A stretch of DNA of 64,000 bases. It comes from Schizosaccharomyces osmophilus (lineage: Eukaryota; Ascomycota; Schizosaccharomycetes; Schizosaccharomycetales; Schizosaccharomycetaceae). The notes under the pieces are model-generated. The model was not told the DNA's origin. It saw only the letters and a program-made list of their open reading frames with translations, and searched no databases. The stretch lies in contig NC_079239.1 of assembly GCF_027921745.1 (NCBI RefSeq), positions 1,825,501 through 1,889,500 on the forward strand, read 5' to 3'. Both the position numbers and the translations under genes were made by a program. Each line of letters begins with the position of its first letter. Position 1 is the first letter of the stretch. Positions 56,176 through 64,000 of this stretch are shown here, piece after piece.

Positions 56176-59100
56176 TCAAGAAGAAAAAATGCTTGCCATA
56201 TCCACAAATTCACGAGCATTATTGTTCATGAACTTAGATAGACTGTTGCTCAGAGCATTGCATCGCAGAATGCCGTTGCGTGTTGCGCCGTTTGTATTTT
56301 GTACAGCTTTCAGAATAAACTTGATTTGATTGTAAAGCATCTTATCATTATACTCAAAAGCCATATTTCCCCGGCAATTGCCATTGCAACACCGTTTCCC
56401 GTAGACGTTCATCTGTCTAGTTCGATTTCCACACGAAGAGTCATCACATACTAAAACACCTTCATAATAAAGGTTTATAAAATACCGAATTTGGGTAGTA
56501 AATTGCAGAACGATCATAAACGTGGGATATTCAAAGCCGCAATCACATTCGACTGTATTTACAAATAACGTTTCTTGGATTGATTTAACATTAGGCATCG
56601 TAAACGAGATTGCAAAACAACTCGGACATCTCAAAACCATAGGTGAAACATTCGTAAACCTTTGGTCATCCGATAAAGTGCTTTCGTATCTCTCAAAAGC
56701 TGATGACTCTGATGCTTCATAGGTATAGTACTTTTTAGGATCCAATCCTAAACATTCAGCCAAACGGGCGCGGTTGGTGCCTTCTATCGGGGCGATAACT
56801 CTTTCAACTGGAGGAAGAATTTGATGTGTCAGATAATAATTATAATCTACAATCAAATTGTTACTTGGATTCATAACATCTTGGGGACTGTAAGCACGAT
56901 CAGCAGGATGCCCTTCTGAGTCTGAGCCTGTAATAATAAAAGGGATTACATCGCCAACGCGCGCATTTTCTCCTCTAGCTTTCTTTTTTAACGCTACCTG
57001 TACAAACGGCATCGTTTTACCATTTGGATAATCTTCAGGGTTTTTGCCGAGACGATTAAAGATAATAAATTTGTTGGCTGTAAATTTCCCACTCTTCATT
57101 TGATCAGCGAATTCAGAAAGATAGATGTGTATGTTGCTGACGACTGTCTCTGAAAGCTCACCAGATAAAATCTGATCTAAGCAGTACTTACTAGCTTCTT
57201 TCGCAAGCATACAATACTCTCGACGCTTCATATCAAGACCTTTAACATCCAAAACCGAATTTCCTTGATCATCAACTTGTAAAGCTGCGTATTTTTTCTT
57301 AGCATGTAGTAACATACGCTGGTAGACATTGTCAACGTCGATTTCTAACTTCCTGTACCTTTCATTCACCTTTTCCTTGAATTCATTACCGATTATAAGA
57401 GCTTGCTGCTTATCTGTAACGTTCGTATTGAGCATGACAGAATCTGTATCACCGTAAATAACTTGTAATCCCATAGCGTCAGCAAGTTCCTTTGTGTTCA
57501 TTAAAGCTTCCCTTCCTTTATAAGTAATTAGAACAGCTAGAGGTCTAGCATAGAAACGAGATTTAGTGTAACCTAAACATCCATACATTGAATTCGCCGT
57601 CAGCTTAAGGGCTTGCTGTTGAATATCCCATTGTAATAGCTGAGTTGGAGTGGCCGTTTTGTCTTTTAACAGGCCTTTAATTAATCTACGGCGATCAACC
57701 AAATTTGCGATTAGACGAGGGAAGATTCCCTGTTCACTTGAAGCAGTAGGAACATCGGGAATTTGGTCTTCACCATCTTTAGTAGAAGAAGAACGTTGCA
57801 CAGTAGTAAAGCAGATGTTGTACTCCTGAATAATACTAGGGTACAAACTGTTAAAATCCATAACTAGTATACACGTATCATATAGCCCTTTCTGAGGCTC
57901 AAAAACCAAACCACCTTTATATTTATCTTTTTTCTTTCCAGGTGTTTCTTCTTGAAACTCCGAATCTTCCAAGTCAAGGATGTCAACGTTCCGTTTGGTA
58001 TTATACTGTTTATCCGGAACAATATAACCATTTTTCTTAAACTCGTGCAAAAGAATGAATTCGTTTCTTTCGGCTCGGGTACCAGCCAAAGTCCTAGCCC
58101 ATGAGTTACCGGCTATATTAGTCAGATTTTTTGATAGTTGCAACATTTGCACCTGGAAACCAACAGCAGCGATAAAGTAAGTGTCAATTTCACAATGCGT
58201 AACATAATCAAGCAATCCACGAGCTGTATCGGTCCACGACTGCAAAGCCTTTTCTTGATTGATATCCTGTCTTTTAATGTTGAGTTCTTTTTGAACGATC
58301 TCGGATAAGCTCCAAGATTGGACTTTAATCATAGATCTTCCAAAGTCATTGGAAAGATCACTGATTAATCTTCCGCATGCTATTTGTCTTTCCACAAATT
58401 GTAGACTACTCCTGTTATAAGAGCGTGGCCAATCACCTCGACGAAGACGCCCAATGCTATGCCAGTTATGAATTTTACGGTCTTTCAACCTTGAAAGTAG
58501 GACTGAGTACATAGTTTCGAAGTCATGACTAACATAAACATCTGGATCGTAATCCTGTACCTTATTTAAGAATGAATTTAATAAAGAAATCTCAGACCTT
58601 TCACAATAAATCGGAGGTTTATGGTTGCGCGTGATACTTTCAAAACCGTTAGGAAAAATCTGTTTTAGAGGACGAATAATGGTAAATGTAAAAGATGGCA
58701 TATCATTAGCTGAAAGCCCCCGATCAATATGAACATTTTCGTAAACTCTAGCACTAATCATAACCATTTCCTGTTTGTTTGATGCGGAATTTATAAGAGT
58801 GCGAAAAGCCAGACTCATCACAGTTAGAGGAGGCGTTTGAGGTAATTTGGACTCATTTGTTACTGAAATTCCATGAGCAGAAGAACAGCCGACTTCAACA
58901 CGGCACCAGCTAGCATTGCGTACAGAATCAAAATTTGGGTTTTGAATCTTTAACCAACAAGGTCCCATAACTCTTCGAGTGAGGACAAACTGTTCAAACA
59001 ACGAAGTATTTGTACCAAATACATGAGAAAAGGTATTGCCTTTTAGATCAGAAGGAAATTGAGGGTAAGAATAGGAATATAGGACTTCTAAATAATCAGT

Positions 59101-60497
59101 TTCCTTTGGAATATCATCTAACTCGAACGCATACTTATACTTGCTAACTTTGGATTTCCATTCCTTTACACCTAATTTGGAAAGAAATCCTGAGACTTCA
59201 TCATATACTTTTTTCTGCTGGTCCGAAGAAGATAAAGATTGTCCATTTGAGGCAGCAGGTAAAAAGAATAAAGAACGCATAATACCATCAACTTTAAGGA
59301 ATGTAGAGACGAAGCTCTTGGACTTTTTATCATAAACCTTTCCAAAAAGACAGAGGCTACCATATATTTCCGTATAGTCCAACCAAAAAAAATTCAAAGA
59401 CCCATCATCTTCTACGACATCACTGGGAGAGATGCAATGGCTTTTGTTGACAGCCGGAGGATCAAGGACTTCCAAATTGTGTAGGTGAGAGTTAAGTTCT
59501 GTAAAAGCTGAAGTGTCTAACTCGGACGACAAGGGTGGTGCAAACGAAGATGGAAGGTTAGATATAGCTGGAAGAATCGGTTCCTTTATTGGATTATTCA
59601 AAATAGGGGCTGCGCTTTCATCTGGAACCGAAACTTCGTCTTCTTCCATCTGGTTGGAATCTTCTGGTTTTTCTGGAAGCACTGGTTCCAGATCGAGATC
59701 GTCACTAAAGTTTTCTTTATCATCAGCAAGAACTAAAGAACTTGGAACTGGTGCATCTTCAGCAGTTTGAGACTGATGAGCTGTTAAAGAACGAAAAGAT
59801 TCATTTTCCGTTGTCGATGGTGATGGCGTTTGCATAACATCTAGGTTTGAAAAAAGGTTTGTAGACGCTGTTTTAGCGACGCCTACAGTCGCTTGTGCTT
59901 TACCCTTCGAAAGCTTACTTTTGGTAGACGGCGCATCCGTGAGATCCTGATCGACTGAACCCAAAATTTGAGCCATAAAATCATCATCATTATTGGATTG
60001 ATGCTTCAGACTATGATTGCTTGGCTGAATGGGCTTGGCTTTGAAAAATGAGCTAATAGGCTGACTGTTGTTGTCTGCTAAAGCATGCTTGGTTTCTTTT
60101 CATACGTTAGTACACTCAATTCGTAAATTAGATTTATACAAAGGACAATAATTCCATGCTAAATGGGGCATCGGAATCCGGTATATGGCAACTTACTTTT
60201 CTTCCTTGGCTTCTTCGACCCTGTTTCTTCAGTTTCCTCTTCATCGTCACTGTAACCTCGGTCCCATTCATCATAACCATTGTCAACGTATCCAGCTCCG
60301 TTATCGTCTACTACAAAGTCATCTTGATCTAAACGCTGTCGAACAACCTTCAAGTATTCTTCTTCTGAGACTTTATCATATAAATCATCTTCCTCTTTGT
60401 CCTCATAAACGGTAGCTCTAGTTTTTCCAGCTTCACGTAAGGCACGAAGTTCAGCAAATTTCGAGGTCGGTTTTACTGCCGCATTTCTTTTTCGCAT
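56176..60497 (-). CDS. pol1: DNA polymerase alpha catalytic subunit
   Basis: Two exons: 60497-60197 and 60095-56176 (101-nt intron, GTAAGT donor), giving 1406 residues (S. pombe Pol1/Swi7 about 1405 as I recall). The N-terminal 120 residues are acidic with a basic KKPRKK patch; '[14 protein letters not shown]' follows. The family-B core shows the inactive exonuclease-like region, motif A '[15 protein letters not shown]', motif B '[20 protein letters not shown]' and motif C '[10 protein letters not shown]'. Two zinc modules close the protein (CPSC...CDC and CDDSSC...CCNGNC), which bind the B subunit and primase. The enzyme extends RNA primers at origins and on the lagging strand. In S. pombe a pol1 allele (swi7-1) abolishes the mating-type imprint. 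It shares a 292-bp divergent promoter with rpl7; ACGCG at 60595-60599 may be an MBF site. Confidence 0.97.
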
Positions 60498-60711
60498 GAT
60501 CTTCCCTTTTACGACCTAAATGATTAAGAGTTTCCAATAGTAAATTTTTACGGTGTCAGCGTCTGCCCTTGGTTCTTTATTTTTGAATGATTGAACGCGC
60601 CGAGATATGCTCCTGGATGTAAACAATAAGGTCGCGTCTATATTGTACCTATTTATCGTTCTCTAGCGTTAAAGCTTCTTAAGGTAGGTCTAATTGTCTT
60701 CCTCGGTATGT

Positions 60712-60738
60712 AGGGTAGGGCTTTTGAAAACAGTCACG
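60712..60738 (+). promoter_or_regulatory. HomolE and HomolD boxes of rpl7
   Basis: AGGGTAGGG (60712-60720, inverse HomolE) and CAGTCACG (60731-60738, HomolD) lie 50-80 bp before the rpl7 ATG. The HomolD box has G instead of A at its last base. The pair marks the gene as part of the fission yeast ribosomal protein regulon. Confidence 0.85.
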
Positions 60739-60789
60739 GTTTGTATGTAGTACGAAAACAAACAAGTGCCAAATTCCACCTTGCCGACA

Positions 60790-61731
60790 ATGGTTGCCTC
60801 CTCGACCGTCCCTTCTGTAGCCTCTATTTTTGTACCTGAGTCTCTTCGTAAGAAGACTAAGACTCAGGAGCAAGCTCGTGAACAGCGCGTTGCTGCTGCT
60901 GCTGAGAAGAAATCCGTAAGTATACGCAAATATAGTTAGAATAGATGCTTGGAAGCTTTGTCATATGTGATAAAAAATGATATGTTGCGCCATTTGAGCA
61001 GTGCGACATGTTTCATCATTAGTTGTCTCTTTCATAAGTTTAGCGGTCCATGACATCGCTGTATAATATTCATCATTGCGGATTCAGTATGCTGACCATA
61101 ATAGGCTGCTCAAAAGAAGCGTGAACTTATTGCTAAGCGTGCTGAAGCTTATGAAACTGAATATCGTGCTGCTGAGCGTGAGCAAATAGATCTCGCTCGT
61201 AAGGCTCGTGCCGAGGGCAACTTCTATGTTGCTGAAGAGCCTAAATTGATCTTCGTTGTCCGTATCCGTGGTATCAACAACATTCCCCCCAAGGCCCGTA
61301 AGATTATGCAGCTCTTGCGTCTCTTGCAAATCAACAATGGTGTTTTCGTAAAGTTTAACAAGGCTACCAAGGAAATGCTCCAAGTTGTTGAACCTTATGT
61401 CACTTATGGTGTTCCCAACCGTAAAGCTGTCCGTGACTTGATCTACAAGCGCGGATTCGGAAAGATCAATAAGCAACGTATTTCTCTTGCCGACAACTCC
61501 ATGATTGAAGCCAACTTGGGCAAGTACTCAATCTTGTCTGTTGAAGACTTGATTCATGAAATTTACACTGTTGGTCCCAACTTCAAGCAAGCTGCCAACT
61601 TCATCTGGCCTTTCAAGCTCTCCTCTCCTTTGGGTGGTTTCAGAGAACGCAAGTTCACCCACTTCATTGAGGGCGGTGATGCTGGTAAACGTGATGAACA
61701 CATTAACGGCTTATTGAAGCAAATGGTTTAA
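60790..61731 (+). CDS. rpl7: 60S ribosomal protein L7 (uL30)
   Basis: Two exons: 60790-60915 and 61105-61731 (189-nt intron, GTAAGT donor, branch GCTGAC, end AATAG), giving 250 residues, the usual length. The N-terminal extension is basic and Ala-rich ('[20 protein letters not shown]' across the junction); the core has '[20 protein letters not shown]' and '[19 protein letters not shown]'. S. pombe has several L7 copies; gene order suggests rpl702. Codon use is highly biased (CGT, AAG, GTC, TTC). The intron is longer than most in the window and contains a strong hairpin (60979-61012; see findings). Confidence 0.97.
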
Positions 61732-62364
61732 AATATTGGTTTTTAAGTTGTTAATGGGCACTGCTTCTATAGGGTTATTAAAAGACTGTAATTTATAATA
61801 AAAAAGGAATAACCGCTTGGTTAAAGTGGTCAGTAGTTTGTTCAATTATAGTGTGGTTTTGTTTCAATAATTACTTCATTTAGATATATTGTCTGAGCTA
61901 TTGTCAACTGTCGTGAAACGAAGTAATTGCCGTTCGAGGTTTTAGAATCAGTTAGATGCTACCGTTCAAGAAAAAGTAATCGGCAGTATTTATTACTACA
62001 ACCACCAGTTTCATAGAAGTCTGTAAGGAAACCATCTCGAACTAAATGTGTCAATCAAACACTCCATGACGAGAATTATTAGACATAAAGATATTGGCAA
62101 ATAGTCTCTACTAGATTTATCTGAAATCCTACGAAAATTGGACTTAAGAAGGGGTATAAGTTCCCCCAGGGCTATTTCCGCAGTACTGAATACTTCAAAT
62201 CAGTGACGATGTTTCACTAGTATTTCTCAGCTAGGAAAAAATTTTGGCAAGCAAGTAACATGTCACGCATTGGGTTACATGTTTGGAAACGAAGTGACAT
62301 TAAAAACCTGCTGTAAATAATGATGCATTTGTTTAAATCGGTTTTCATTTGTAAATTACAGTAA

Positions 62365-62392
62365 TTTTTTTTTTTTTTTTTTTTTTTTTTTT
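62365..62392. repeat. Homopolymer T tract, 28 nt
   Basis: Uninterrupted T run on the plus strand about 430 bp upstream of the 5-oxoprolinase gene. Confidence 0.9.
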
Positions 62393-62688
62393 GTTCTTTG
62401 TACAACAAGTCAAAGAGACAGCAAAAGAACCAAAAAAAAAAGCAGGTCATTTTCGTCAACTGAGAACAAGTAGTTCGAAATTGGAGCCTTTAACTTTGCA
62501 ACTATATACAAATCAACAATTTTCAGCGTTTAAATTGTTTCTTGTTTAACATGATATGAATCCATAGATGAGTTTTTTGATGAAAAAACCCTTCCGCATA
62601 GGGAGCTCTACTAACGGCTCCTCCGTTATCTAACATCATGGAATGAACATCAGAGATGCTCCTTCATTATCTTGTTTGCTTCACCATC

Positions 62689-62719
62689 TATAAATACTAA
62701 CATAGTTTACACTGTAAAC
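62689..62719 (+). promoter_or_regulatory. TATA box and GTTTAC-GTAAAC palindrome upstream of 5-oxoprolinase
   Basis: TATAAATA at 62689-62696 is 125 bp before the ATG. GTTTAC (62705-62710) and GTAAAC (62714-62719) form an inverted repeat with a 3-bp gap; GTAAACA is the forkhead (FLEX-type) site known in fission yeast. Whether a forkhead factor acts here is inference. Confidence 0.5.
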
Positions 62720-62820
62720 ATATCATTTGGAAACTGTTTGGTTAATTCTCCAATAATTTCTTGTTGCTGTCATCTTTTTGTTAATCTTTTAATTGCCGTT
62801 TTGGTTGAATAATATTCCAA

Positions 62821-64000
62821 ATGAGTTTAAAAATTCATATTGACCGCGGTGGCACGTTCACGGATGTAATTGCGACTGTAACAGACGATTCGCGGGAACC
62901 AATTGTTACTAAATTACTCTCTGAAGACCCCAATAATTATAATGATGCTTCCATCGAAGCTGTGAGACGTGTTTTGGAAATTTATCACGGTAAACGTATT
63001 CCTAGGAATGAAAAGTTAGACACTAGTTGCATTAGTCACCTTCGCTGTGGTACTACGGTTGCTACGAATGCTTTGCTGGAACGTAAAGGAGAACGATGTG
63101 CCTTCATCACTACTAAAGGTTTTAAGGATGGTCTTGTTATTGGTAATCAGTCTCGCCCCAATATTTTTGATTTGGCTATTCGTAGACCGGAGGTCTTATA
63201 TTCAAAGGTTGTTGAAATTGATGAACGAGTTACTTTAGAAGATTTCGTGGAAGACCCGACTGGCTACAAAACAAAAGTCGATGGTACAGATCCAACTCTG
63301 GTGCTTGGCCGGTCTGGAGAAGCCGTCCGTATTTTGAAGAAGCTTGATGAAGACTCAGTAAGGAAAGATTTGCAGAAATTAAGAGACGAAGGGTTCACCA
63401 GCATTGCCGTTTGTTTGGCACATAGTTTCACTTATCCCGACCATGAGATTACTGTAGGCAAACTAGCGAAAGAATATGGTTTTTCTAATATAAGCTTGTC
63501 TGGAGAACTCATGCCTATGATTAAATATGTTCCTCGAGCTACGTCTGCAACTGCAGATGCATACCTGTCACCAGTAGTCCGTCGTTACTTATCGGGGTTT
63601 CAATCAGGTTTCTTGCACGGGCTTAAAACTCAGAACCACCAAAAAGGTGTTCGTTGTGAGTTTATGCAAAGCGATGGTGGTCTCGCCGATGTAAACAAAT
63701 TTTCCGGTCTTCGAGCTATATTATCCGGCCCCGCTGGCGGTGTCGTCGGATTTGCTCTTACTTCATATGATGAGGACACAACCATCCCAGTCATCGGATT
63801 TGATATGGGTGGTACTTCTACTGATGTATCTCGTTACGGTGGTGCATATGAACATGTCTTTGAAACCACTACGGCCGGCGTTACTATTCAATCTCCTCAA
63901 TTAGATATTAACACAGTTGCTGCCGGTGGTGGCTCTAGATTGTTTTGGAAAAACGGATTATTTGTAGTCGGTCCAGAGAGTGCTGGCGCACATCCTGGTC
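62821..64000 (+). CDS. 5-oxoprolinase (hydantoinase/oxoprolinase family), N-terminal part
   Basis: An open frame of 393 codons from the ATG at 62821 runs off the right edge; the full family protein is about 1250-1300 residues. The N terminus 'IHIDRGGTFTDVIATV' is the phosphate-binding signature of the hydantoinase A/oxoprolinase N domain; 'LRCGTTVATNALLERKGER', 'GLVIGNQSRPNIFDLAIRRP', 'SGPAGGVVGFALT' and 'VIGFDMGGTSTDVSRYGG' follow in family order. The enzyme opens 5-oxoproline to glutamate with ATP in glutathione turnover. In S. pombe I do not remember such a gene next to rpl702, so the conserved block probably ends between them. Confidence 0.94.
   Translation, partial: MSLKIHIDRGGTFTDVIATVTDDSREPIVTKLLSEDPNNYNDASIEAVRRVLEIYHGKRIPRNEKLDTSCISHLRCGTTVATNALLERKGERCAFITTKGFKDGLVIGNQSRPNIFDLAIRRPEVLYSKVVEIDERVTLEDFVEDPTGYKTKVDGTDPTLVLGRSGEAVRILKKLDEDSVRKDLQKLRDEGFTSIAVCLAHSFTYPDHEITVGKLAKEYGFSNISLSGELMPMIKYVPRATSATADAYLSPVVRRYLSGFQSGFLHGLKTQNHQKGVRCEFMQSDGGLADVNKFSGLRAILSGPAGGVVGFALTSYDEDTTIPVIGFDMGGTSTDVSRYGGAYEHVFETTTAGVTIQSPQLDINTVAAGGGSRLFWKNGLFVVGPESAGAHPG

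Larger units (their letters stand above)
61732..62820. other. Intergenic region, rpl7 / 5-oxoprolinase
   Basis: A 1.09-kb spacer with a 28-nt T tract (62365-62392), a TATA box and a forkhead-like palindrome close to the next gene. No gene seen; the 80-codon minus frame at 62217-62459 consists largely of poly-Lys from the T tract. Confidence 0.5.

Overview
The window is a piece of nuclear chromosome from a fission yeast (genus Schizosaccharomyces). Evidence for this: many short introns with GTAAGT/GTATGT donors, CTAAC-type branch sites and introns mostly around 45-190 nt; ribosomal-protein promoters with HomolE (ACCCTACC) and HomolD (CAGTCAC) boxes; and a gene order that I remember from S. pombe chromosome I (cosmids c328, 3A11 and 3H5). 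Protein lengths differ slightly from those I remember for S. pombe, so a relative (S. octosporus, S. cryophilus, S. osmophilus or similar) is more likely than S. pombe itself. I could not run a comparison.

Layout: 26 protein genes (two cut by the window edges) and one tRNA gene. Left edge: an MFS transporter. Then the c328-like block: tubulin cofactor C, Bsd2/Ndfip-type ubiquitin-ligase adaptor, Ubp2 deubiquitinase, a three-RRM mRNA-binding protein, a spastin/Sap1-like AAA ATPase with MIT domain, trehalose-phosphate synthase, an Ariadne-type RBR ubiquitin ligase, and an exportin-5/Msn5-type karyopherin. Then the 3A11-like block: CCCH zinc-finger protein Cps3, a FAM86/Efm3-like methyltransferase, seipin, the KASH protein Kms1, sorting nexin Mvp1, external NADH dehydrogenase Nde2, cullin Pcu4, Na+/H+ antiporter Sod22, a membrane dipeptidase, proteasome ATPase Rpt5, tRNA-Arg(CCG), prefoldin subunit 6 and kinesin-14 Pkl1. 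Then the 3H5-like block: Aar2, Rps14, DNA polymerase alpha (Pol1) and Rpl7. At the right edge a 5-oxoprolinase runs off the window.

Most of the window is housekeeping sequence. Themes recur: ubiquitin biology (bsd2, ubp2, RBR ligase, pcu4, rpt5), microtubule/nuclear-envelope biology (tbc1, kms1, pkl1, prefoldin 6, seipin) and translation/replication (rps14, rpl7, pol1). I found no transposon, LTR remnant or CRISPR array, and no clearly new multigene system. The most interesting signals are small: an apparent 18-nt microexon and 21-nt intron in mvp1; a degenerate EF-hand at the N terminus of Kms1; a tRNA-Arg(CCG) whose G18-U55 tertiary pair is altered on both sides; a 2-kb G-tract-rich leader region with three TGACGT motifs upstream of nde2; and paired CCCCTC stress elements upstream of tps1.
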